From DASQGA01 sp035535315 (GTDB lineage Bacteria; Actinomycetota; Thermoleophilia; Gaiellales; Gaiellaceae), in NCBI GenBank assembly GCA_035535315.1, contig DATLQD010000144.1:1-14198 (forward strand): a DNA stretch of 14,198 nt, given 5' to 3'. The translations under genes were made by a program, and so were the position numbers. This document shows positions 7,286 through 13,764 of this stretch, in pieces; the stretch's first letter is position 1, and each line of letters starts with the position of its first letter. Under the pieces are notes generated by a model that was given only the letters and a program-made list of their open reading frames with translations, was not told the origin of the DNA and did not search any database.

Positions 7286-8145
7286 GCCGCCAGAGACTTC
7301 CGGAAGACGGCCGCCTCGATGGCCGCCATGAGCTCGGGCAGCTCGTCGAGTGCAACCGCGAACCGGACCTCGTAGACCGGGACCCTCGCGGTCAGCGCAA
7401 GGTAGGCCTCGAGCGTCCGGCGTTTTCGCTCCTCCCCGAGCAGGGTGAAGCAGTACGCCTGGGGAAGAAGCCTCGGGACTATCTCCGTTGCCGTCAGCCG
7501 TCGGATCGTGACTGGGCCCTGATCCCCACTCGGGCGACGGGTCAGGAGGCAGATGCCCGCGAGCGGCTCGCCCGGCCCACCGACCAGGATGCCCGAGTCG
7601 GGTCCGAGCACCGGCGGGTCCGGCCGCCCGCCGCCGAAGTACGACGCCGACTCGGGTCGAAGGCGGATCGCAAAGGGGAAGGGAAGCGCCCGAGCGTCCC
7701 CGTCGATGACGTCGAACACGAGCGCGTCGTCCGCCCAGAGCTCGTAGCCCCGCCGGCTGAACCCGTAGGCGAGGGTCGACTTGCCGGTCTGGGAGTGGGC
7801 GCAGAAGCCGACGACGCCCCCGTCAGTGAGAACTGCGCTCGCGTGGACCACTTGCATCCCGAGGAGCTGGAGCGCCATCGGTGCTATCGCCCGTCGGTAC
7901 CAGTCGATCACGAGCGGCCTCGAGGCCGAGGGATCCGGGTCGACGGCGATCTCGCCGTTCATCCGGATCTGGAACGTGCCGATGCACCGCATCCATGCCC
8001 AGTACTCGGAGTCGACGACGTAGAAATACGCGGCGTCGGCGCCGGCTGCATCTTTCCAGACCTGCGTTCGAGCATCCGCGAGCACGGGTTCAGGGGCCGC
8101 AAGGGACCCTGCCCGCGCAAACGTCAGCGTGAGCTTTTGAGACAT
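7282..8145 (-). CDS. HPr kinase-like protein, candidate RiPP-tailoring kinase
   Basis: The 287-residue protein resembles the C-terminal kinase domain of HPr kinase/phosphorylase and the kinases of phosphorylated lasso peptides such as paeninodin. H101 in VVHASAV is a family landmark. The Walker A loop is AHSQTGKST (116-124), and the acidic pair is D139-D140 in ELWADDALVF. A FGGGRPDP loop follows, and the C-terminal 60 residues are helical. No PTS HPr gene is nearby, and the gene lies between precursor and protease, so a peptide substrate is more likely than HPr. The ATG directly follows the terminator T-run and has no room for a Shine-Dalgarno, so translation should be weak. The precursor does not end in Ser, unlike known substrates; S41 and S44 are the only core serines. 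Confidence 0.82.
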   Translation of the reverse strand: MSQKLTLTFARAGSLAAPEPVLADARTQVWKDAAGADAAYFYVVDSEYWAWMRCIGTFQIRMNGEIAVDPDPSASRPLVIDWYRRAIAPMALQLLGMQVVHASAVLTDGGVVGFCAHSQTGKSTLAYGFSRRGYELWADDALVFDVIDGDARALPFPFAIRLRPESASYFGGGRPDPPVLGPDSGILVGGPGEPLAGICLLTRRPSGDQGPVTIRRLTATEIVPRLLPQAYCFTLLGEERKRRTLEAYLALTARVPVYEVRFAVALDELPELMAAIEAAVFRKSLAA

Positions 8146-8146
8146 G

Positions 8147-8188
8147 AAAAAACGCGCCCGGCTCTCCTCGTCGCGCCGAGCCGGGCGC
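8147..8188 (-). terminator. Intrinsic terminator between precursor and kinase genes
   Basis: Perfect 11-bp arms GCGCCCGGCTC and GAGCCGGGCGC (8178-8188 and 8154-8164) enclose a 13-base loop. In the minus-strand direction they are followed by G, C, G-free spacing and then TTTTTT (8152-8147). The stem starts 16 bp after the precursor stop and the T-run ends two bases before the kinase ATG. Partial readthrough would keep kinase and protease levels far below precursor levels. Confidence 0.88.
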
Positions 8189-8204
8189 CATAAAAGACGG
8201 CGGG

Positions 8205-8384
8205 CTACTCGTGCCCGTGTGGCTTCAGGTTCGGCTCGCCCGGGTCGTTCGGCGATGGAACCGACTTACCGTTGGCAGGGCCTTGCCCATCGTTGATACC
8301 GCCCTGCATTACCTCCTCAACATCACCGACATAGCGCAGTTCCATCGGCTCCCATGAGGTGGCAGTCCCGTTGGTGGGGGTCAT
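8205..8384 (-). CDS. RiPP precursor peptide, lasso-type leader with atypical core
   Basis: This is a 59-residue ORF lying exactly between cyclase and kinase. Its start is fixed by AAGGAGGTGA just upstream. The leader has the lasso B1-recognition pattern: W11, P13, L16, G20-D21, then VEEVMQGG. Placing L16 at -12 and W11 at -17 puts the cut after Q27, with M26 at -2 where Thr is usual. The predicted core is then 32 residues, beginning GGINDGQGP and ending NLKPHGHE, rich in Gly, Asn and Pro. It has Asp at 5, 20 and Glu at 23, 32, but none at 7-9, where a lasso ring needs one. A cut before G39 would give GKSVPSPND with Asp at 9. I am confident that it is a precursor gene, but not about its final structure. 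Confidence 0.82.
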   Translation of the reverse strand: MTPTNGTATSWEPMELRYVGDVEEVMQGGINDGQGPANGKSVPSPNDPGEPNLKPHGHE

Positions 8385-8388
8385 TTTG

Positions 8389-8398
8389 TCACCTCCTT
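8389..8398 (-). promoter_or_regulatory. Near-perfect Shine-Dalgarno of the precursor gene
   Basis: The minus strand reads AAGGAGGTGA, a ten-base match to the 16S anti-Shine-Dalgarno, four bases before the precursor ATG (seven from AGGAGG). It is the strongest ribosome site in the window, as expected for an abundant peptide. Confidence 0.88.
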
Positions 8399-8411
8399 CT
8401 CCCTCCGCATC

Positions 8412-10313
8412 TCACACCCATTGTCGCACCCACGACTCAATATTCAAGACCTTCCACAATTGATACGTCTCGACCGATCGTGCGAGAGCCGCTTCCCCCC
8501 TAGCTGTGCGTCCGTCGCCCGCTAAGTCGAGTATCTCTTTTGCCCTTGATTCTAGCCCAGCACTTTCGACAATTCCAAGCTCCGCGAGGCTTGTCGGCCC
8601 GCCGAGTGCGCGCCAGGCATCCGGCGCCTCGTCGAAGACTCGGCGGGTCGAGAGGCCGACCGCAAGGATTTTCTTCTGCCGGTCGAAGCCTGCTTCCGGA
8701 AATCGCTGCGCAAGCGTCTTTCTGACCAGGCTCTTGGAGAGGTGGTCCTCGTTTCGAAGCCGCGGCGGAACGCGGGAGAGAAACTCAACGAGATCGACGT
8801 CCCAGAACGGCATGAACGTCTCCATTCCGAGCCGACGGCCCCGTTCGAAGACCTCCTCCCGCTCCATTGCCTGGAGCGGGTGCTCGAAGAGCGGCAAAGC
8901 CTCGCCGACGAATCGCACGCGCGGGTCGCCCGGTGGGGCGAGCGATGCCGCCTGTTCCTCGAGCATGCGGGCGAGCCCGGGTTCCGGCGCGAGCCAGGCG
9001 GGTTTGGCCTCGAGGAAACGACGTCGCTTCACCGCGGAGGTTCGACGGGGAGCGGCCCGGCTGACGGCTTTCACCGCGACCTTACGACTCATCTCCTTGA
9101 GCCCGTAGCGCCACACGAGGTTCTTGAGCATCGGCAGCGGCTTCACGTCGTAGGAGGTGAGGAACGTGCGCCAGAGGTGGTACACGAGCCCGATGTCGAG
9201 CCGGCGTAGGCCGTAGGCAGCCCAGGAAGGACTCGTGGAGAGCCACTCGTCGCCGCCGGCGCCGGTCATCATCGTGCACGCGCCCTGTTCTCGCCCGGCC
9301 AGGGCGAGGTACGTGTAGAGCGGCTGCCACACGTTGACGAGCGGGGTCGGCCAAACACGTGCGGCGCGCAGGCCAGTCATGAGCAGGCGGTCAGACCCCT
9401 CGGCCTGCGTGAATGGGATCAGCGTCTGCGGGAGCCCGAGGCGTTCGGCGACCAATGTCTGGATCGCGGTCTCGTCGTACTGGGGGTCGGGAAAAGCGAG
9501 CGAGAGCGCGAGGGGAGCCGGGAGGCCGGCCGTCTTGGCGTGATCGGCGGCGACCGCCGCCACGCTCACCGAGTCGAGGCCACCGCTCAGGAAGATCGAA
9601 GAAGGCCCGAAGGCGAGCGAGCGGGCGACCGCACGTTCCATGAGCTCGTCGAAGCGGCCGACCTCGTCCTTCCTGATCCACTCCACATCCCGATCGGGAT
9701 CGGAGGGGAACCAGTAACGCGAAGCGCTGATCCCGCCGGCGTCGACGCGGTAAAGCCACCCCGCGCGCGCCCGGCTGACGTCTGCGAAGCAGGTCTCGTC
9801 CGGATTACGTTGCCGGTGCATGAGGATGTCGGCAACGGCCGTGCGATCGATCTCGGTCGAGACCTCGGGCTCGGCGGCGAGCGTGCCGATCGAGTCGGAG
9901 AGGTAGAGACCGTCGGAAGCATGGCCGAAGAAGAGCGAGTGGTGCCCGAGTTGGTCTCGAGCGAAGAGAAGGACGCTTCGTCGCTCGTCCCAGATGACTA
10001 CTGCGAAGAACCCACGGATCTGCGCCACGACATCCTCACCGCACGCGCGGTAGATCCTGAGGAGGAGCTCCGCGTCCTCCAGCGAGCTCTGTCCGCCGGC
10101 GAACCGCCGGACGAGCTCGTCCCGGTCGAAGAAGCCGCCTGCGAAGATTGCCGTGCACGACTCGTCCTCGGCGACCGAAGCGGCTCCGCCGAGCGTCGAA
10201 ACGAGCTCGAGCGGGCGGCCTCCTCCGCTGCGATCCTTTCGGTGTACGGCGAGGAACGTCCGCGTGATGTTGCTGATCGCGTCGACGTTCGGTTCGAGGT
10301 CAAGGGCGGTCAT
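8412..10313 (-). CDS. Asparagine-synthetase-like lasso-type cyclase (C protein)
   Basis: The 633-residue protein has two domains. Residues about 1-200 are a class II glutaminase-like fold (AIFAGGFFDRDEL, GFFAVVIWDERRSVLLFARDQ, DGLYLSDSIGTL) without the N-terminal catalytic Cys, so it cannot release ammonia from glutamine. Residues about 215 onward are the synthetase domain with the PPi loop SGGLDS (243-248) and TGAGGDEW (350-357), which bind ATP and adenylate a carboxylate. Loss of the Cys with retention of ATP chemistry is the lasso cyclase signature: the enzyme adenylates an Asp/Glu side chain, which is then attacked by the peptide N-terminus. The start overlaps the B1 stop (ATGA), and the precursor gene follows 27 bp later. 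The N-terminus is unusually divergent. A true asparagine synthetase is unlikely given the missing Cys and the neighbours. Confidence 0.87.
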   Translation of the reverse strand: MTALDLEPNVDAISNITRTFLAVHRKDRSGGGRPLELVSTLGGAASVAEDESCTAIFAGGFFDRDELVRRFAGGQSSLEDAELLLRIYRACGEDVVAQIRGFFAVVIWDERRSVLLFARDQLGHHSLFFGHASDGLYLSDSIGTLAAEPEVSTEIDRTAVADILMHRQRNPDETCFADVSRARAGWLYRVDAGGISASRYWFPSDPDRDVEWIRKDEVGRFDELMERAVARSLAFGPSSIFLSGGLDSVSVAAVAADHAKTAGLPAPLALSLAFPDPQYDETAIQTLVAERLGLPQTLIPFTQAEGSDRLLMTGLRAARVWPTPLVNVWQPLYTYLALAGREQGACTMMTGAGGDEWLSTSPSWAAYGLRRLDIGLVYHLWRTFLTSYDVKPLPMLKNLVWRYGLKEMSRKVAVKAVSRAAPRRTSAVKRRRFLEAKPAWLAPEPGLARMLEEQAASLAPPGDPRVRFVGEALPLFEHPLQAMEREEVFERGRRLGMETFMPFWDVDLVEFLSRVPPRLRNEDHLSKSLVRKTLAQRFPEAGFDRQKKILAVGLSTRRVFDEAPDAWRALGGPTSLAELGIVESAGLESRAKEILDLAGDGRTARGEAALARSVETYQLWKVLNIESWVRQWV

Positions 10314-10615
10314 AGAGGCTGAACCAGGTCCTTCGCCAACAGCTCGTCCAGTAGGCGATGGAGCTCCGAGGCGACGTCGTCGCGCGAGACGCCGAACTCC
10401 TCCCCGAGAGCCGACTCGATCTCACTGGGGGAGCGGCCCTCCTCGAGGAGCTCCCACGCGCGCGCCCCGGTCCCGTTGAGCGTGTAGATCGCGTTCGTCG
10501 TCAGGTTCACGAGCACGACCTCGTCCTGGACGCGTTGGGCCGCGACATCGGGATGTGGACGCACGGCCACATTCGCCCAACGCTGAGTATCTTGTCCGGA
10601 CTCGGATTCCGCCAT
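10310..10615 (-). CDS. PqqD-like leader-recognition protein (lasso B1 / RRE)
   Basis: The 101-residue protein matches the PqqD/RRE winged-helix family that grips RiPP leaders and presents them to protease and cyclase. The pattern is a beta hairpin, DEVVLVNLTTNAIYTLNGTG (about 51-70), then the helix ARAWELLEEG, a turn, and helices EIESALGEEFG and VASELHRLLDELLAKDLVQ. I chose ATG 10615 because GAGAGG lies six bases upstream; a longer version from 10675 would add 20 residues that look like leader DNA. The gene heads the minus-strand cluster, with a plausible promoter upstream. It overlaps the cyclase start by four bases (ATGA). Confidence 0.88.
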   Translation of the reverse strand: MAESESGQDTQRWANVAVRPHPDVAAQRVQDEVVLVNLTTNAIYTLNGTGARAWELLEEGRSPSEIESALGEEFGVSRDDVASELHRLLDELLAKDLVQPL

Positions 10616-10628
10616 CAGGTACCTCTCA

Positions 10629-10645
10629 CCGGCGGACGCCGCCGG
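10629..10645 (-). promoter_or_regulatory. GC hairpin abutting the B1 ribosome site
   Basis: The self-complementary 17-mer CCGGCGGACGCCGCCGG has 7-bp arms and a 3-base loop. It ends one base upstream of the GAGAGG Shine-Dalgarno (10622-10627) in the predicted 5' UTR. It could modulate translation of the first cluster gene; there is no T-run, so it is not a terminator. Confidence 0.45.
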
Positions 10646-10677
10646 TTGTCCGGGGGCGCAGAGCCGCAGATGCACTC

Positions 10678-10706
10678 ATCTTGGTCGCAGGACTGTGGCT
10701 TGTCAA
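10678..10706 (-). promoter_or_regulatory. Candidate sigma-70-type promoter of the RiPP cluster
   Basis: On the minus strand a consensus -35 TTGACA (10706-10701) and a weaker -10 CAAGAT (10683-10678) are 17 bases apart. Transcription would begin near 10671, giving a leader of about 55 bases. The -35 lies in a palindrome, TGTCAATGACA (10701-10711), a possible operator. Confidence 0.45.
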
Positions 10707-10819
10707 TGACATTTCGGATGCGCCCGGCCGACATCACCCTTCGAGGGGATTGCCGCCGGCCTCGTGTCCGCCGAGGGTCTGTTGTTACGTCGTTTGTTGA
10801 GCTATCGCAGGAGGAACAA

Positions 10820-12319
10820 TTGCAGGCCGTGAACGGAGATGGCGGGGCTCCCAGGACCCATTGGCAACGGCCGGACGCGCCTCTCGGGACGCTGATCTTC
10901 CGCGAAGGACTCCTCTCTGCCGAGCAACTCGAGGACTCGCTCGGCGAGGCCGTCAAGACCGGCAAGCGCCTCGGCCAGGTCCTCGTCGACAAAGGCTTGC
11001 TCCAGGAGAGCCAGGTAGCCCGCATCATCGCCAAGCAAAAGAATCTCGGATTCGTGGACCTCGCCGAGCGCGAGATCGACTCGGACACGGCTCGCCTCCT
11101 CCCGCATGAGACGGCGTGGCTACACCACGCTCTTCCGATCGCGGTCGAGGACGACGTGCTCGTTGTCGCGGTCGAAGATCCGACGGACGAAGAGGCGCTC
11201 GACACCGTGAGGACTGCACTTGGTCGGGAAGCTCGGTTCGTGGTAGCCACTCGCAGCGAAATCCTTCGTGTCCTCGATGAGCTGTCGGGCCTAAGGGCTC
11301 CTCAGCCCGTCCCGCCGGGACTCGTCGAGCGCACCACCTTGGGCGGCAGCGCCGTCGGTGACCAGTCTCCGGACGAGACCGAGCCGAACGCACGCCCGAC
11401 CCCGGTGACCGTGGAGCTGTCTCCCCTTCGCATCGCCGAGCCCGAGCCCGAGCCCGAGCTCGAGCCGGAGCCGGACGAGCCCGAGCCCGCAGCTGTCGAG
11501 GAGCCGGGACCGGCACCCGAGCCAGAGCCCGAGCCTGAGCTCGAGCCTGCAGCTGTCGAGGCGCCGGACCCGGCGCCCGAGCCAGAGCCCGAGCCCGAGC
11601 CCGCAGCTGTCGAGGACCCGGCTCCCGAGCCAGAGGCGGAGTCCGCAGCCGTCGACACGCTCGAGCCCGTAGCCGTCGAGGCATTCAAGCCCGAGCCGGC
11701 AGCCGAAGCCGTTCCGCTAGTCGAGTCGCCTTTGCGGCCCGAGCACCCACACGACGAGCCTGACCTCACCCCCGAGCTTGACCTCACGCCCGAACCTGAC
11801 CCCACTCCTGAGCCGGTTCCGGTCGCTCCGACAATCGTGTCTGAGCCGCCGGCTGTGGTGACCGAGCCTGCTCCGCCAGCGGCGGTCGAGCCTGCTTCGC
11901 CCGTGGCGACGCCTGCGCCCTCGGCGCAGCCGCCGGTCGCTCCCGCTGCCGAGCCCGACCCCCTTCCGACCTCGGGGCTGCACGCTGTCGAGCCTGCGGC
12001 GCGCGACTTCGCTCAGCAGCTTCGCCCGCCCGCGCCCCCCGAGCCGGCTCCACCGGCGGTCGAAGAGCTTGAAACCCCGGCGCAGTCGGTCGTCGCTGGG
12101 CCTGCACCAGCGTCCGGCGGAGAAGGACACGAGGTCGTAGTCCGATTGGCGGACGGTGAGGTGGTGAGTGCCGGACGCTTCTCGAGCCGTGACGCGGCAA
12201 AGGATGCTGCGAAGAGCCTGACGCGTGAGATCACGTCGAGCGCGGCCGGCGAGTGGCCCGAGATCGGCGGGCGCTTTGTACGCCCGGAACTGATCGTGTC
12301 GGTCGACATCGCCGGCTAG
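10820..12319 (+). CDS. MshEN (GspE/PilB N-terminal) domain protein with Pro-Glu-rich linker, no ATPase
   Basis: The protein has 499 residues from TTG 10820, chosen because AGGAGG lies five bases upstream; GTG 10829 is too far from it. Residues 21-44 and 50-73 are two 24-residue MshEN half-motifs with the usual five-residue spacer. The second (RLGQVLVDKGLLQESQVARIIAKQ, residues 50 to 73) is canonical, while the first has P and A in place of R and Q. In MshE and PilB relatives these motifs bind c-di-GMP. The domain continues to about 165 (AVEDDVLVVAVEDPTDEEAL). Residues about 170-430 are disordered, with EPEPEPE runs and Pro/Ala/Val. A 65-residue C-terminal alpha/beta segment begins HEVVVRLADGEVVSAG; I do not recognise it. 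Walker motifs of a secretion ATPase are absent. I infer a c-di-GMP-responsive adaptor for a type IV pilus or secretion machine. Confidence 0.75.
   Translation: MQAVNGDGGAPRTHWQRPDAPLGTLIFREGLLSAEQLEDSLGEAVKTGKRLGQVLVDKGLLQESQVARIIAKQKNLGFVDLAEREIDSDTARLLPHETAWLHHALPIAVEDDVLVVAVEDPTDEEALDTVRTALGREARFVVATRSEILRVLDELSGLRAPQPVPPGLVERTTLGGSAVGDQSPDETEPNARPTPVTVELSPLRIAEPEPEPELEPEPDEPEPAAVEEPGPAPEPEPEPELEPAAVEAPDPAPEPEPEPEPAAVEDPAPEPEAESAAVDTLEPVAVEAFKPEPAAEAVPLVESPLRPEHPHDEPDLTPELDLTPEPDPTPEPVPVAPTIVSEPPAVVTEPAPPAAVEPASPVATPAPSAQPPVAPAAEPDPLPTSGLHAVEPAARDFAQQLRPPAPPEPAPPAVEELETPAQSVVAGPAPASGGEGHEVVVRLADGEVVSAGRFSSRDAAKDAAKSLTREITSSAAGEWPEIGGRFVRPELIVSVDIAG
11436..11720 (+). repeat. Low-complexity Glu-Pro tandem repeats within the MshEN gene
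   Basis: GAGCCN hexamers encode (Glu-Pro)n. A larger unit opening with GCAGCTGTCGAGG (Ala-Ala-Val-Glu) recurs at 11489, 11549 and 11603, with a degenerate copy at 11645, giving periods of 60, 54 and 42 bp. All periods are multiples of three, so length change stays in frame. It probably encodes a stiff extended linker. Confidence 0.85.
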
Positions 12320-12331
12320 ACGCCGCGCGAC

Positions 12332-12937
12332 TCAGACGAACCAGGTCGTGATCGTGTAGCGCTTCCCGTGCGTTACCGGGCTGACGCCATGGATCATCAG
12401 AGACGGGAAGGCGACGAGGGTGCCCTGCTGGCCCGTGAGGGGAAACCCAACTCCCTCACCCTTCGGATCCTCGTTCAAGAGCCCGTAGAACGTGAGGTTG
12501 CCGCCGCCGTATGCATCCGCGCGAGAGTTCGCCGTCTGGTCGTTCAAGAACGTCACCGCCGAGATTCGGCGTTCCTTCCTGAACTCAGCGGCATCTTCGT
12601 CCTCGCTGCTGTCTCTGTGGGCACCGAAGAAGTCGCCTTCCCCGTAGACCAGGAAGTGTGGGCGTTGACAGTGCTCGAGCGGCAGATCGAAGTGCTGCCC
12701 GAGCGCCGCTGTGAGCTCGCTCAGGCGCTCGACAACGAGGTTGCGGGTCTCGTCGTCGACGTTGGCCATGGACGTCTTTCGTTGCTTCTCGTTGACCGCC
12801 TCAGCTCCCTTGTCCTCGATCTCGGCCGCGAGCGTTGGGGCGGCGTCGATGGCGGCGCGGAGCCGGTTGCAGACGTCCGGCGGCAGGAAGTCCGGCTTGA
12901 AGAACAGTCCGAAGCGAGCGAAGAACGCTGGATCCAC
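12332..12937 (-). CDS. 2-oxoglutarate/Fe(II)-dependent oxygenase, prolyl-4-hydroxylase-like
   Basis: The 201-residue double-stranded beta-helix dioxygenase has the iron ligands H107 and D109 in FFGAHRDSSED and H183 in SLMIHGVSPV, with R193 in GKRYTITTWF to bind 2-oxoglutarate. It hydroxylates an unknown substrate using O2 and 2-oxoglutarate. Length and motif spacing fit small bacterial P4H-like enzymes. The start is GTG 12937 with GAAGG close upstream. It lies 39 bp after the MBL gene on the same strand, so the two are probably cotranscribed. Its 3' end is 12 bp from the convergent MshEN gene, with no terminator visible between. A link to the RiPP cluster is possible (the precursor core is Pro-rich), but the intervening divergent gene weakens it. 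Confidence 0.83.
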   Translation of the reverse strand: MDPAFFARFGLFFKPDFLPPDVCNRLRAAIDAAPTLAAEIEDKGAEAVNEKQRKTSMANVDDETRNLVVERLSELTAALGQHFDLPLEHCQRPHFLVYGEGDFFGAHRDSSEDEDAAEFRKERRISAVTFLNDQTANSRADAYGGGNLTFYGLLNEDPKGEGVGFPLTGQQGTLVAFPSLMIHGVSPVTHGKRYTITTWFV

Positions 12938-12976
12938 GGCCCTTCGAGGATAACTCGCAAGGTCGACCGGCGCGGG

Positions 12977-13699
12977 TCAGATGTCGACGACAAGGCCGTC
13001 GCTCGCACGGGGAATCCCGTGCGGGGAGTCGAGCTCGATGGGGCGGTGCGTGAGGAGAACGGGGCCGTCCGCTGCCGCGAGCGCCTCGTCAACGGTGAGG
13101 TGCCCCCGTGGCGGCCCGTCGCGGTCCGGCTGGTCGAGGGTCGCCTCGCAGACGAAGAGGTCTGCACCGTGCGCGAGTGCCGCAAGCTCAGCGGAGGGCC
13201 CGGAGTCGCCGGAGTACGCGATCATCCTGCCGTTCCCTGACACGCGAAAGCCGAAAGCGCGCAGCGTGTAGTGCGGTACCTGAAGCGCCTCGATCGAGAA
13301 CCCGCCTGCACTGAACGGCGTTCCGGGTTCGTACTCGAAGAGCTCGAACGCCTTCTCGAACATGTTGGGATTTCCCCAGAGGGACGCGAAAGTAGCGAGC
13401 TGCCCGGTGCCGCCGGGCGGAAGCCAGAGCTCGGGCCGGCCGGCCCCATCTGCTCCGTAGTCCGAGAGCCACGCCCACGGGACGAGGTCGCCCCAGTGAT
13501 CGAGATGGAAGTGAGTGATCGCGATCGCGGCGACTCCCGTCGAGTCGGTCTCGCGGAGCCGTCCCAGCACGCCGGGGCCGCAGTCAAGGAGGAGCGTTCC
13601 GGCCGCACTCTCGTCGACCGAGAGGAGGTAGCCGGACTGGGCGCTCCCCGGGTTCGGCCACGCCGGCGAGGAGCCGATAACGGTGAGGCGCACCTCCAT
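12977..13699 (-). CDS. MBL-fold metallo-hydrolase (RNase Z / PhnP-like group)
   Basis: The 240-residue metallo-beta-lactamase-fold protein has the zinc motif THFHLDHWGD (H63, H65, D67, H68). H143 in VPHYTLRAFGFRV, D165 in YSGDSGPSAEL and H218 in LLTHRP complete a two-metal site. LLLDCGPGVLGRL and CEATLDQ are typical of the RNase Z-like subgroup, which includes phosphodiesterases acting on small molecules or RNA. A dedicated RNase Z exosite arm is not visible, so the substrate is unknown. The ATG 13699 has no good Shine-Dalgarno; GGAGGTG lies just inside the gene instead. It is the first gene of a probable two-gene operon with the oxygenase. Confidence 0.87.
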   Translation of the reverse strand: MEVRLTVIGSSPAWPNPGSAQSGYLLSVDESAAGTLLLDCGPGVLGRLRETDSTGVAAIAITHFHLDHWGDLVPWAWLSDYGADGAGRPELWLPPGGTGQLATFASLWGNPNMFEKAFELFEYEPGTPFSAGGFSIEALQVPHYTLRAFGFRVSGNGRMIAYSGDSGPSAELAALAHGADLFVCEATLDQPDRDGPPRGHLTVDEALAAADGPVLLTHRPIELDSPHGIPRASDGLVVDI

Positions 13700-13744
13700 A
13701 TACTTGCTTAGGTGGCAGGGTCCTTCCCGCAGCTCTGAGAATCC

Positions 13745-13764
13745 CCCGCTTAGGCGGGTTTTTT
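13745..13764 (+). terminator. Plus-strand intrinsic terminator
   Basis: CCCGC (13745-13749), TTAG loop, GCGGG (13754-13758), then TTTTTT and CTTCT. The stem is short but GC-only with a good T-run. No plus-strand gene ends within 1.4 kb upstream, so it would end a small RNA or antisense transcript. On the minus strand the T-run would be on the wrong side. Confidence 0.6.

Noticed and set aside
10358..10819. N-terminal extension of the MshEN protein to 10358
   Set aside because: It would run antisense through B1 and its promoter; the TTG at 10820 has AGGAGG at five bases and directly precedes the domain.
11436..11720. CRISPR-like or satellite array
   Set aside because: The repeats are short, contiguous and in frame, encode Glu-Pro, and lack unique spacers.
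11302..11805. Gly-Ser-rich minus-strand frame (167 codons)
   Set aside because: It is the reverse reading of the GAGCCN (Glu-Pro) repeat; the low-complexity GSGSG pattern follows automatically.
12368..13240. Plus-strand frame of 290 codons opposite the oxygenase and MBL genes
   Set aside because: The minus strand here encodes two proteins with intact catalytic motifs; the plus reading is featureless and Arg/Val-rich.
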